From positions 1 through 32,321 of the IMG/VR virus record IMGVR_UViG_3300042091_002609: a DNA stretch of 32,321 bases; one strand, 5' to 3'. Below are positions 1-7,724 of the stretch, one piece after another (positions within the stretch are counted from its first letter, which is position 1; each line of letters starts with the position of its first letter). This DNA comes from a virus. The translations under genes were made by a program, and so were the position numbers. The notes under the pieces are model-generated. The model did not search any database. It was not told the DNA's origin and saw nothing but the letters and a program-made list of their open reading frames with translations.

Positions 1-157
1 GCCGGCCAGCGGAGCGTTCGGGCAAGCCCCTGCCAGTGCGCATATAGTTGCCCAGACTCATCCCGGCTTGGCGCGCGAGTTTCCTCAGCTTGAGAGCTTC
101 TGTGTGGCTGGCTTGGAAGGTGATCGTCTCCCGCGCCAGGGCCCGTGGTAGCGGCAT
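1..157 (-). CDS. Ribbon-helix-helix-like protein, truncated by window edge
   Basis: Reading the - strand from an ATG at 157 gives 52 residues open to the window edge. The pattern fits a CopG/Arc-type ribbon-helix-helix fold: a strand ETITFQAS (residues 10-17), a first helix over TEALKLRKLARQAG, a turn at MSLGN and a second helix starting YMRTGRGLPER. Such proteins are small dimeric DNA binders (antitoxins, relaxosome accessory proteins, phage repressors). A G-rich stretch (GGGGGC) directly before the ATG could serve as ribosome binding site. The gene diverges from terS, so it may not belong to the packaging operon. The fold call is from pattern only; which RHH subfamily it is cannot be seen because the C-terminus is missing. 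Confidence 0.5.
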   Translation of the reverse strand, partial: MPLPRALARETITFQASHTEALKLRKLARQAGMSLGNYMRTGRGLPERSAGR

Positions 158-240
158 GCCCCCATCGTCGCATACGCCGTGGCGCAGCCATGGGCACTGC
201 GGGAGGGTATGATGCTGCCGCGCCGACTTTGCGGGACCTG

Positions 241-263
241 ACCCGCGACCGAAAACCGCGGGT
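241..263. repeat. Inverted repeat in terS leader (possible cosN region)
   Basis: ACCCGCG at 241-247 and CGCGGGT at 257-263 form a perfect 7-bp inverted repeat around a 9-base centre. It lies about 170 bp before terS, in non-coding DNA. Lambda-like phages with a GpA-type large terminase usually carry their cos site just upstream of terS, with a partly dyadic cutting site followed by TerS-binding repeats. The position fits, but there is no direct evidence of cleavage. Confidence 0.35.
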
Positions 264-305
264 AGGAAAGCTGCGCTATTTGCGCACCGTCAGGCCCCAA
301 AAACT

Positions 306-332
306 GGTTAACTGCTGGTTAACCCGGTTAAC
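306..332. repeat. Triple GGTTAAC repeat (candidate TerS/cosB or operator sites)
   Basis: GGTTAAC occurs three times, at 306-312, 317-323 and 326-332, with 11- and 9-base periods, i.e. close to one helical turn. The core GTTAAC is palindromic and the third copy extends to CGGTTAACCG. The array lies between the 241-263 inverted repeat and terS. By analogy with the R sites of lambda cosB it may be bound by the small terminase; a repressor or activator operator is an equal alternative. Confidence 0.45.
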
Positions 333-353
333 CGCCGATTGCCGACCACCTGA

Positions 354-408
354 TCCAAGCCCCTGATTCCAAGCTAGATCGAGTTCTTGTGGCCGCGACG
401 TGAGATCG
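354..408 (+). promoter_or_regulatory. Composite element copy 1, upstream of terS
   Basis: The block holds TCCAAG followed by CCCCTGATTCCAAGC (ending at 374), then 25 unrelated bases, then GTGAGATCG (400-408). The same two blocks with the same 25-base gap recur at 5252-5306. Read on the - strand the first block is a tandem TTGGA motif with a period of about 14. Copy 1 ends 21 bases before the chosen terS start, so a promoter or activator site for the packaging operon is a reasonable guess. No clear sigma-70 -35/-10 pair is visible. Confidence 0.4.
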
Positions 409-429
409 CATATCGTGGCCAGTAGAGAA

Positions 430-957
430 ATGGCCACCGAAACCACGCCGCGGCTGATGACGAAATCGGAATATGCGAAGCACCGGGGCGTCTCGAAGCC
501 GTACATTACGAAGCTGGCGAAGAACGGTGTCCTCGTTCTGCGCGGTGGCAAGGTCGACGTCCGCGCCTCCGACACTGTTCTCGACGACAAGCCGGTAGAG
601 GATGTGGACCCGCCCGCTCAATCCTCTCCTGCGGGGTCGCCGCCACGAGCGGTAGCTGAGCCGTTGGGCCAGGCGGGTGCCAGCTTCGGGCAGGCACGCA
701 CCATCGAGATGGTCTTTCGTGCAAAGCTTCGCCGGCTAGAGTTCGAAACGAAGCAGGGTCGCCTGATCGAGGCCGAGGCGGTTCGGAAAACGATTGCCGA
801 CTCGGTACGGAGTCTTCGCGACGGCGTCCTTGGGCTTCCCGATCGCCTGGCAACGGTCTTGGCGGCCGAAAGCGATTCGAAGAAAGTCCACGTCACGTTG
901 AAGACCGAACTATCGCGGGAGCTGGAGGCGTTAGCGAATGCCATCCGCGTCATCTGA
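430..957 (+). CDS. terS: Terminase small subunit (Nu1-like DNA-packaging protein)
   Basis: This 175-residue protein should recognise phage DNA ends and hand them to the large terminase. The N-terminus (about residues 8-45) is a winged-helix/HTH-like segment, TKSEYAKHRGVSKPYITKLAK followed by NGVLVLRGGKVD, which resembles the N-terminal DNA-binding domain of lambda gpNu1. A Pro/Ala-rich linker and a charged helical C-terminal part, likely for oligomerisation and TerL contact, follow. I place the start at ATG 430 because the HTH begins shortly after it; a GTG at 400 in the same frame would add ten residues. The stop lies 20 bases inside terL, so the two are translationally coupled. The call rests on the HTH and on position; the rest of the protein is poorly conserved. 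Confidence 0.8.
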   Translation: MATETTPRLMTKSEYAKHRGVSKPYITKLAKNGVLVLRGGKVDVRASDTVLDDKPVEDVDPPAQSSPAGSPPRAVAEPLGQAGASFGQARTIEMVFRAKLRRLEFETKQGRLIEAEAVRKTIADSVRSLRDGVLGLPDRLATVLAAESDSKKVHVTLKTELSRELEALANAIRVI

Positions 958-2884
958 GCTCGCAGCCACGCCGGAGATGATCCTTGCCGGCATCCGCGAC
1001 GCCTTCGCCAACGCGCTGCGGCCGGACCCCGAACTCACGATCGGCGAATGGAGCGATCAATACCGGGTCCTATCGCGCGTGTCGGCTGGCGAGCCTGGCC
1101 GGTGGCGCACAACGCGAACGCCGTTCCTACGCGAGATCATGGACTGCCTCAGCCCGTCGTCTCCGTACTCGCGCGTGGTCTACATGAAACCGGCGCAGAT
1201 CGGCGGCTCCGAAGTCCTGCTGAACATGCTGGGCTACATCATCCACTACGCGCCCGGCCCGACCATGTTGGTGGAGCCGACTGTTGAGCTTGCTAAGCGG
1301 TTCTCCCGCCAAAGGATTGCTTCGCTGATTGAGAATACGTCCGTACTGGCTGAGCGGGTGTCGGATCCGCGAGAGCGCGATTCCGGCAACACGATCCTGG
1401 CGAAGGAATTTCCGGGTGGCGTCCTGGTTGTCACGGGCGCCAATAGCTCCGTGGGCCTGCGGTCCATGCCGGCACGGTTCCTGCTGATGGACGAGGTGGA
1501 CGCGTACCCGCCCTCGGCATCGTCCGGCGCAGCGGGCACGGAGGAAGGCGATCCCGTTGATTTGGCGATCCGGCGCACTGCGACGTTCGCCAACCGCCAG
1601 ATCGCGATGGTGTCGACACCAACGATTGCGGAGGTGAGCCGCATCGAGCAGGCCTACCTGGAATCCGACCAGCGGAAGTATTACTTGCCATGCCCGCACT
1701 GCGGCACGTTCCAGATTTTGCGTTGGGCCCAAGTGAAGTGGCCAGACCGGAAGCCCGCTGAGGCGTGGTACGAGTGCGAGCGATGCCAAGGCCATATCGC
1801 GGACCACCGCAAGGCGGCGATGCTAGAACGCGGGCGGTGGCAGGCGGAAGCGCAGGGAGATGGCGAAACGGCTGGCTTCTGGCTTAACGGATTGTACTCG
1901 CCCTGGACGACTTGGTCGCAGCTCGCGAAGGACTTTCTGCGCGCCCGCAAGTCGCCGGAGCGGATGCAGACGTTTACGAACACGGTGCTGGCCGAGACGT
2001 TCCAGCAAGCGGGCACCACAAAGACCGACGCCGGCGAGTTGCTCGGGCGTCGGCAACCGTACCGCGCGGAGATCATGCTGCCAGCGAGCGTGGTGCTGAT
2101 TACGCTTGGCGCGGACTTACAAGCCGACCGCTTAGAGATTGAAATCGCGGGTTGGGGCCGGGACGAGGAAAGCTGGAGCCTCGCCTATATCGTCCTTCCA
2201 GGCGACCCTGCCCAACGCGATCTGTGGGACGGGTTCGACCAAGTGCTCTCGCTGACGTTCGAACATCCGTGCGGACAGGAAATGGAGATCGCGGCAGCCT
2301 GCGTGGACTCCGGGTTTCACCAGCCGATCGTCCAGCAGTTTTGTAGCGACCGAGCGCGCCGTAGAGCGATGCCGAAGATCTACCCGATCAAAGGGGCTGC
2401 CGGACAGCGTCCGATCTGGCCACGGATGCACAGCAAGGCGAAGGACAATCGCCCGCTATGGATCATTGGGGTGGACGCCGCCAAGGAAGCTCTCTACGCT
2501 CGCCTCAAGATCACGGAGCCTGGGCCAGGCTTCTGCCACTTTCCGATCAGTGATCAGTACGATCTGAGTTACTTCGAGCAACTCACGGCCGAGACTTGCC
2601 GTGTACGTTACACAAAGGGCTTCGCGACTCGGGAATGGACGAAGAAGGCAGGGGCAAGGAACGAGGCGCTCGATGCAAGGTGCTACGCCTATGCCGCGTT
2701 GCAATCGCTGATTACGGGCCGGTTCCGATTGAGCAAACAGGCGCAGCATATCGAAGCGTTGATGGCGGCGAAATCTGCGGGAGAGGAAGCGCACCAACAA
2801 CCTCCGCCGAAATCCGCCGGTCACCAGGAGCGGCGGCCGTGGATCGAGCGGCAAGATTGGTTTGACCGCCGGTCGGAATCTTGA
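938..2884 (+). CDS. terL: Terminase large subunit (GpA family)
   Basis: The motor and nuclease that cuts concatemeric DNA and pumps it through the portal. The 648 residues match the lambda gpA family length. Visible motifs: a variant Walker A, KPAQIGGSE (residues 84-92); Walker B LLMDEVD (182-188); a coupling motif STPT (226-229); a zinc-knuckle pair CPHC (252-255) and CERC (280-283). The nuclease half follows, with LGADLQADRLE (389-399) and the acidic ACVDSG (453-458), as expected for the RNase H-like GpA nuclease. It overlaps terS by 20 bases. GpA terminases are typical of cos-packaging phages. An ATG at 977 is an alternative start but 938 gives the coupled arrangement. Confidence 0.96.
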   Translation: MPSASSELAATPEMILAGIRDAFANALRPDPELTIGEWSDQYRVLSRVSAGEPGRWRTTRTPFLREIMDCLSPSSPYSRVVYMKPAQIGGSEVLLNMLGYIIHYAPGPTMLVEPTVELAKRFSRQRIASLIENTSVLAERVSDPRERDSGNTILAKEFPGGVLVVTGANSSVGLRSMPARFLLMDEVDAYPPSASSGAAGTEEGDPVDLAIRRTATFANRQIAMVSTPTIAEVSRIEQAYLESDQRKYYLPCPHCGTFQILRWAQVKWPDRKPAEAWYECERCQGHIADHRKAAMLERGRWQAEAQGDGETAGFWLNGLYSPWTTWSQLAKDFLRARKSPERMQTFTNTVLAETFQQAGTTKTDAGELLGRRQPYRAEIMLPASVVLITLGADLQADRLEIEIAGWGRDEESWSLAYIVLPGDPAQRDLWDGFDQVLSLTFEHPCGQEMEIAAACVDSGFHQPIVQQFCSDRARRRAMPKIYPIKGAAGQRPIWPRMHSKAKDNRPLWIIGVDAAKEALYARLKITEPGPGFCHFPISDQYDLSYFEQLTAETCRVRYTKGFATREWTKKAGARNEALDARCYAYAALQSLITGRFRLSKQAQHIEALMAAKSAGEEAHQQPPPKSAGHQERRPWIERQDWFDRRSES

Positions 2885-2887
2885 GCT

Positions 2888-3223
2888 ATGGAGCCGTGCA
2901 TCCAGTCCGCCAACGGCACCAGCCCCTGCCTGATTTGTGGAGGGCGGGCTGAGAAGATGCACCGGCCTATGTTCCATCGGGGAACCTTCTGCCCCCGATG
3001 TTGCGTGGTCTGCGCGCCGAAGACGGCACCATCCACCGGCATCGCCACGGCGTTGACTACGGCAGTAGCCACACAACTCCCGACCAGGATGTCTGCGCAA
3101 GGCGCTACTCAGTGGAAGGATGCCGGTTGGGGTCCGCGCCCGGCTGATCCGTTCTACCACGACCGCGATCGGCATGCGCCACACTCGCGATGGGTACCGC
3201 GCCGTTTGCGATGGTTCAGTTAG
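2888..3223 (+). CDS. Small cysteine-rich (zinc-ribbon-like) protein
   Basis: The ATG lies 3 bases after the terL stop. The 111-residue product has CLICGG (residues 15-20), then FHRGTFCPRCC ending near residue 39, and a further cysteine at VVCAP. These cysteine pairs look like a zinc ribbon. The middle is Ala/Thr-rich and the C-terminus is rich in Trp, Arg and His (WGPRPADPFYHDRDRH). I do not recognise a named family. Close spacing to terL suggests it is co-transcribed with the packaging genes. The last 34 bases overlap the longest reading frame of the following gene, but that upstream part of the next gene is probably not translated. Confidence 0.55.
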   Translation: MEPCIQSANGTSPCLICGGRAEKMHRPMFHRGTFCPRCCVVCAPKTAPSTGIATALTTAVATQLPTRMSAQGATQWKDAGWGPRPADPFYHDRDRHAPHSRWVPRRLRWFS

Positions 3224-5028
3224 AAAAACCCGGCGCCGGTCCCTCACGGGAGTACTGTCCCGGATCGCCGTTATGGCCCATGGCGAGTCAACCGTCGTCG
3301 TACATTGGTAAACGCTGCGCAAAAAAAGGGGAGGATCTAGAAAAAGCACCGTGTCGAGAGAACTCATGGCTGATTACTGGATGGAAGGGCTGTGATCGCC
3401 AGAGATGTCTACCAGGCCACCTAGAGGCGAATTCGCGGCCAGGATCGTCTCAGTTGGGCTTATTGGCGTTCTGCCGACAGCCGCGCGGACCTCGACGGGG
3501 GCTGGCACAGAAATCAAAGCGCCTTTCCGATAGACTGAAGCAAGGCTCACGGCCCAAGGAATTCCCAAAACTGCAACGCATTGCCATCGCGGGTGCTAGC
3601 GGATATATCGGCGGAAGACTAGTGCCGCAACTGCTCGCTTCCGGCTATGCGGTGCGATGCCTAGTGCGCTCTACTGCGAAGTTGGAAGGCCGCGCTTGGG
3701 CCTTAGACTCCCGCGTTGAGATCCGCAGGACCGATCTCGCCGACGCGCCATCGCTGACGCGTGAGTTGGAAACGTGTGGCGCGGCTTTTTATTTGGTGCA
3801 TTCGATGATGTCGGCCGGCGACGAGTATGCTCAACGCGACCGGCAACTCGCCCTAGCCTTCGGACGGGCAGCCCACGACGCACGAGTGGGGCGCGTAATT
3901 TACCTTGGCGGCCTGGGTGAAACCGGTTCGCATCTAAGCAAGCATCTGTCGTCGCGCCGTGACGTGGAGGGAGCGCTTGCCTCTGCGGGAGTGCCGGTCA
4001 CGGTGCTGCGCGCCGCGATGATCATCGGCTCCGGCTCGGCCTCTTTCGAGATTCTGCGGTACCTCGTCCACCGATTGCCAATCATGATCACACCGAAGTG
4101 GGTGAGCACTCCGTGCCAGCCAATCGCGGTCCAAAACGTGCTCACGTACCTGGTCGGCGTGCTAGCCGTCCCAGAAACCACCGGTGGTGTTTTCGACATC
4201 GGTGGGCCTGAAGCGCTGTGCTACAGCGACATCATTCGCATTATGGCGGAAGAGCTCGGTCTTTCCCGGCGCTGGCTCATACCGGTCCCGGTCCTGACGC
4301 CGCGCTTGAGTTCTTATTGGATTCATCTTGTGACTCCATTGAGCCACAAGATTGCAATACCGCTGGCCGAAGGACTAAAAAACCCAGTCGTGTGCCGTGA
4401 CGACCGGATCACTCATTTGGTCCCGCAGAAACTGTTGAACGTTCGCGAGGCTATCCGCGCCGCACTCAGCCAAGTTACGGCACATCAGGTGGAGACCAAC
4501 TGGTCGATGGCTGGCCCGATGCCCGGTGATCCGGATTGGTCTGGTGGCACAGTCTTTCGCGACACCCGCGAAGTTGCCATCGACGCGCCGGCCGGGGCAG
4601 TATTCCGCGCCGTATGTCGCTTAGGCGGGCAACGTGGCTGGCACGGCGCCAATTGGCTCTGGATCATCCGTGGCTGGCTGGATCGGCTGGCTGGAGGGCC
4701 TGGATTGCGCCGCGGCCGCCGTGATCCCGATGTCCTCAGCTACGGCGAGGCGCTCGACTTCTGGCGCGTCGTCGGCTTTGAGCCAGACCGTTGTGTCTCG
4801 TTACGTGCCGAAATGCGATTACCGGGTGAAGCGTTGCTCGACTTCCGAATAGAACCACGTAACAAAGGCCAATGCATCCTCCACCAGACAGCTTTGTTCC
4901 GCCCCCGCGGGCTGCTCGGTTTGATCTATTGGTACGCGGTGCTCCCGTTCCATCACGTTGTGTTCCGCGGGATGCTGGCTGGCATCCAGCGCGACGCCAT
5001 TCATGTCGCTCTGCTGCCTCAGACGTGA
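3190..5028 (+). CDS. NAD(P)-binding SDR-like protein with C-terminal DUF2867
   Basis: The recognisable protein starts near base 3571: KLQRIAIAGASGYIGG contains the GxxGxxG dinucleotide-binding loop (bases 3592-3612), followed by an atypical short-chain dehydrogenase/reductase domain of about 300 residues. The last 180 residues are a DUF2867 domain, with ANWLW, RGWLDRL, RRGRRDPD, LDFWRV and the aromatic/hydrophobic LIYWYAVLPFHH near the end. Such two-domain proteins are chromosomal proteins of unknown substrate. The first 127 residues of the open frame look unlike any SDR leader and are probably not natural; the nearest ATG to the domain is 3280 and TTG codons lie at 3454 and 3463, so the start is unresolved and the true N-terminus may be lost. 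It has no obvious virion role and looks like inserted cargo between terL and the joiner. Confidence 0.8.
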   Translation: MGTAPFAMVQLEKPGAGPSREYCPGSPLWPMASQPSSYIGKRCAKKGEDLEKAPCRENSWLITGWKGCDRQRCLPGHLEANSRPGSSQLGLLAFCRQPRGPRRGLAQKSKRLSDRLKQGSRPKEFPKLQRIAIAGASGYIGGRLVPQLLASGYAVRCLVRSTAKLEGRAWALDSRVEIRRTDLADAPSLTRELETCGAAFYLVHSMMSAGDEYAQRDRQLALAFGRAAHDARVGRVIYLGGLGETGSHLSKHLSSRRDVEGALASAGVPVTVLRAAMIIGSGSASFEILRYLVHRLPIMITPKWVSTPCQPIAVQNVLTYLVGVLAVPETTGGVFDIGGPEALCYSDIIRIMAEELGLSRRWLIPVPVLTPRLSSYWIHLVTPLSHKIAIPLAEGLKNPVVCRDDRITHLVPQKLLNVREAIRAALSQVTAHQVETNWSMAGPMPGDPDWSGGTVFRDTREVAIDAPAGAVFRAVCRLGGQRGWHGANWLWIIRGWLDRLAGGPGLRRGRRDPDVLSYGEALDFWRVVGFEPDRCVSLRAEMRLPGEALLDFRIEPRNKGQCILHQTALFRPRGLLGLIYWYAVLPFHHVVFRGMLAGIQRDAIHVALLPQT

Positions 5029-5393
5029 CCCTCGCCCAACACCGCTAACGGCGGACCCTGCACTTCTCTTGCGAGTTCCCCTTCGCACCACCAATCGCGC
5101 ATAGATCCTGCCTGACGGCGCAGCGTTTAGGAACGCAAGGTGACGGTTTGCCTACTCGCGGATCTGAATTCCATCAGCACGGGATCTACTCCTAGGCGGT
5201 TCGAAAACGCCAAAACATATTGGCCGAGGGTTGCTTTCGTCGCGGGCACATTCCAACCCCCTGATTCCAAGCCGAATATTGTCCTTCACGCGGTGGGGTG
5301 AGATCGAGTACCGTATGCCTGGAACGTGGCGACGCGTTCCGCAGTCCTTTGCGGGCATACCCGCAACTCCCAACGAGTTGACCTCCACCACCC
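5029..5393. other. Non-coding interval between SDR gene and next CDS
   Basis: I see no convincing gene on either strand in these 365 bases. It contains copy 2 of the composite element (5252-5306) and a short hairpin, GCGGG-CATA-CCCGC at 5351-5364, before the GTG start at 5394. The left part, directly after the SDR stop, has no clear terminator. Confidence 0.6.
5252..5306 (+). promoter_or_regulatory. Composite element copy 2, upstream of the 5394 gene
   Basis: TCCAAC plus CCCCTGATTCCAAGC ends at 5272, and GTGAGATCG begins at 5298, exactly the 25-base gap seen in copy 1. The two first blocks differ at one base in 21. The spacer sequences are not conserved, which argues for two protein-contact blocks with fixed spacing rather than a simple recent duplication. 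It lies about 90 bases before the next CDS, so it could drive the accessory genes. Confidence 0.4.
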
Positions 5394-5729
5394 GTGCGCA
5401 AAAACATCCGAATCGAAAATCCTTTGTCTGGTTGTGGCTTCACCTCCAGGAATCGCGCCAAGCGATTCGTGAAGCATGGATTGGCCCAATGGATTGAGTA
5501 CGGCGTTGCGATCCGCTTTATTCGCAATCCGCGTGACTATCGCGACCAGTCTGCGAGACAGAACGCGGAACTGGCGCCTTATTGGTACGAACGCGCCGCC
5601 CACGTAGGCATTGCAAATGCTGCAGAGTTGGCGAATACGCCGGTGAGTTCGCCTGCCATCTTGCTGGGCCTTGGCCGCCGCAAGGGCGCCAGCCGGCATA
5701 CGTTTCTGGCTGCGCAAGGCTTCTCGTGA
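5394..5729 (+). CDS. Small phage protein of unknown function
   Basis: Product of 111 residues from a GTG start; no earlier in-frame start exists and no good ribosome binding site is visible. The N-terminal half is basic and well ordered: TSRNRAKRFVKHGLAQWIEYGVAI followed by RFIRNPRDYR, a helix-strand pattern seen in short phage proteins. The C-terminal half is Ala-rich and basic. Base composition and codon use look like those of the neighbours. It is followed after 11 bases by another small CDS. I do not recognise a family and infer only that it is probably expressed with the methyltransferase genes downstream. Confidence 0.6.
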   Translation: MRKNIRIENPLSGCGFTSRNRAKRFVKHGLAQWIEYGVAIRFIRNPRDYRDQSARQNAELAPYWYERAAHVGIANAAELANTPVSSPAILLGLGRRKGASRHTFLAAQGFS

Positions 5730-5740
5730 AAAACAGAGTT

Positions 5741-6058
5741 ATGAGCACCACACCCCCCAATCCCACTCCCACTTTGAGCGATGCTATTACTGCCGCCGAG
5801 CAGGCTGGCACCGCATACCAAACCGCCGTCACGACCACGGCGAACGACCAAAGCGCGGCCGCCGCGATCCAAGCAAAACTGGACGCCGCGAACGCCACCG
5901 TCGCGACCGACCAACAGAACCAGACGGCCGCCGCGACCAGCTATAACACCACGCTGACCACGCTCATTGCGGCAGCCCAGGCCGCCATGATTCCGGTTAC
6001 CGATCCGTCCTCGGGCTCCGGCTCGACCTCGAGTTCGGATACCAGCTCGGGCTCCTAG
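5741..6058 (+). CDS. Ala/Thr/Gln-rich small protein
   Basis: Product of 105 residues from ATG 5741. It begins MSTTPPNPTPTLSDAITAAEQ and is built of heptad-like Ala/Thr/Gln segments (AAAAIQAKLDAANATVATDQQNQTAA read in two parts around residues 38-64), so it is probably one or two long helices or a coiled coil. The tail is a Ser/Gly/Asp low-complexity stretch ending SSDTSSGS. There is no signal peptide and no membrane segment. Function unknown; the composition resembles small structural or assembly proteins of phages. A strong hairpin at 6092-6126 separates it from the methyltransferase. Confidence 0.6.
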   Translation: MSTTPPNPTPTLSDAITAAEQAGTAYQTAVTTTANDQSAAAAIQAKLDAANATVATDQQNQTAAATSYNTTLTTLIAAAQAAMIPVTDPSSGSGSTSSSDTSSGS

Positions 6059-6091
6059 TCCTGTCGCATCTCCCTCAAAATTAGTCGACTC

Positions 6092-6126
6092 TGGGGCGGG
6101 GTAGCCGGCTTGCCGGCCCCGCCCCA
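6092..6126 (+). promoter_or_regulatory. Large GC hairpin just before the first methyltransferase
   Basis: TGGGGCGGGG (6092-6101) pairs perfectly with CCCCGCCCCA (6117-6126), and the enclosed CCGG-CTTG-CCGG adds an inner stem. It ends 8 bases before ATG 6135 and takes the place of a Shine-Dalgarno sequence, none of which is visible. It is followed by AAAA, not a T run, so it is not a standard intrinsic terminator on the + strand. It may limit read-through or translation of the methyltransferase. Confidence 0.6.
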
Positions 6127-6134
6127 AAAGCAGC

Positions 6135-7724
6135 ATGAGCACCCCGACAATCACTCCAGTAATTCCGGACCACATCGAGATCTGGCCGACCGAGCGGCTG
6201 GTGCCGTACTCGAAGAACGCGCGCACGCATTCGCCCGAGCAGGTGGCCCAGATCGCGGCTTCTATCATCGAGTTCGGGTTTGTCAATCCGATCCTGGTGG
6301 ATACGAATTCCGGGATTATTGCCGGCCACGGTCGGCTTTTGGCAGCCCGCAAACTGGGCATGCTGAAGGTTCCCGTAGTCGTCCTCGACCACCTAAACGA
6401 GACCCAGCGGCGCGCGTACATCCTCGCGGACAACAAAATCGCGGAAAACGCCGGATGGGACGAGGAACTGCTGGCCGAGGAGATCCGCGCGCTTCAAACG
6501 GAAGGCTTCGACGCCGCACTCACCGGATTTTCCAGCGAGGAGTTGGACTCATTGCTGGTGGCACCCGAGGAACCGGAATCCGCACCCGAGACTGAAGAGC
6601 AGGTTCCGGAAGCTCCGGCCCAGGCAGTCACGCGGCCCGGCGACGTCTGGGTGATTGGCAAGCATCGCCTGGTGTGCGGCGACTGCCGCGACCTGGCGGT
6701 GGTGACCAAATTGCTCGATCCGGAGAAGAAGGACGCCCGTCAGGTCAACCTCTGCATCACCTCGCCGCCCTACGCCTCGCAGAGGGAATACGACTCCTCA
6801 AGCGGCTTCCGGCCGATCCCGCCCGACCAGTATGCAGATTGGTATCGGGATGTGGCCGCCAATATCGCCACGATACTTGCAGACGACGGCTCCTACTTCC
6901 TGAACATCAAGGAGCATGCCGACAATGGCGAGCGCAGCCTCTATGTGAAGGATTTGGTTATCGCCCACCGCCGGGTGTGGGGCTGGCGCTTTGTTGACGA
7001 GTTCTGCTGGCGCAAAACCGATAATGGCGTTCCTGGCGGTTGGAACAACCGCTTCAAAAACGCATGGGAACCTGTGTTCCATTTTTGCCGCCAGCAGGAA
7101 ATCAAATTCCGGCCGAAGCGTGTCGGGCACGAGTCGGAGGACTGTTTCGCGTATTCTCCCAACAACCCCAAATCCACATCGGGCAGCGGGCTGCTGGGCA
7201 CGGGGCCGCGTGGTGCTGCTGCCGATCCTGGCAGGAACCAGAGCGCCTGGCAGAGATCGCATCGGAACCTGAGCGCCTCGACCAATCCAGAAGGCCGCTA
7301 CACCGGCGTCGCGCGACCGTCGAATGTCATTGAAGTGAAGTCCGAGTCCAGCCAGGGATCGCACAGCGCGCCGTTTCCGCGGGCGCTGGTGGAGTTCTTC
7401 TTGTTTGCGTTCAGCGATCCCGGCGATGTGGTTTATGACCCGTTCATGGGTTCTGGGACGACGATGGCCGCTGCGCACCTGCTGGATCGCAGCGCGTATG
7501 GCTGCGAGTTGTCGCCGGCCTACTGCGATGTGATCCTGCGGCGAATGATCAATCTGGCCGGCGAGACGCCGGTGCTCGCAGAGACCGGCCAATCGTTCAG
7601 CGCCGTTGCGGAGGCGCGTGGCGTCCCGGTGGACGTGGCGTTGAATCCAAAGGAACAGGACTCGCGCGCCATCAAACATCATGGCCCGAACCCGTGCTAT
7701 GGCCCGAAACGGAGGGCCTCGTAA
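6135..7724 (+). CDS. ParB-like domain fused to DNA methyltransferase (TSPPY, probably N4-cytosine)
   Basis: Protein of 529 residues. Residues about 14-140 form a ParB/Srx-type N-terminal domain (RLVPYSKNARTHSPEQVAQI, then IIAGHGRLLAARKLG at 61-75 and ILADNKIAENAGW). The methyltransferase follows: motif IV TSPPY (209-213) comes before the SAM-binding DPFMGSGTT (435-443), the beta-class order. TSPPY is most often seen in N4-cytosine enzymes, although some N6-adenine enzymes share it. No restriction endonuclease lies nearby, so it is probably an orphan modification enzyme that protects phage DNA or competes with host marks; the role of the ParB part in such fusions is not settled. The final 20 residues are basic and overlap the next short ORF. 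Confidence 0.93.
   Translation: MSTPTITPVIPDHIEIWPTERLVPYSKNARTHSPEQVAQIAASIIEFGFVNPILVDTNSGIIAGHGRLLAARKLGMLKVPVVVLDHLNETQRRAYILADNKIAENAGWDEELLAEEIRALQTEGFDAALTGFSSEELDSLLVAPEEPESAPETEEQVPEAPAQAVTRPGDVWVIGKHRLVCGDCRDLAVVTKLLDPEKKDARQVNLCITSPPYASQREYDSSSGFRPIPPDQYADWYRDVAANIATILADDGSYFLNIKEHADNGERSLYVKDLVIAHRRVWGWRFVDEFCWRKTDNGVPGGWNNRFKNAWEPVFHFCRQQEIKFRPKRVGHESEDCFAYSPNNPKSTSGSGLLGTGPRGAAADPGRNQSAWQRSHRNLSASTNPEGRYTGVARPSNVIEVKSESSQGSHSAPFPRALVEFFLFAFSDPGDVVYDPFMGSGTTMAAAHLLDRSAYGCELSPAYCDVILRRMINLAGETPVLAETGQSFSAVAEARGVPVDVALNPKEQDSRAIKHHGPNPCYGPKRRAS

Noticed and set aside
276-590. Long - strand frames opposite terS
   Set aside because: They lie opposite a frame with HTH features, lack ribosome binding sites and have Arg/Pro-rich content typical of the antisense of GC-rich genes.
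5152-5391. Small - strand frame in the gap after the SDR gene
   Set aside because: No ribosome binding site, no domain pattern, and it covers the conserved composite element.
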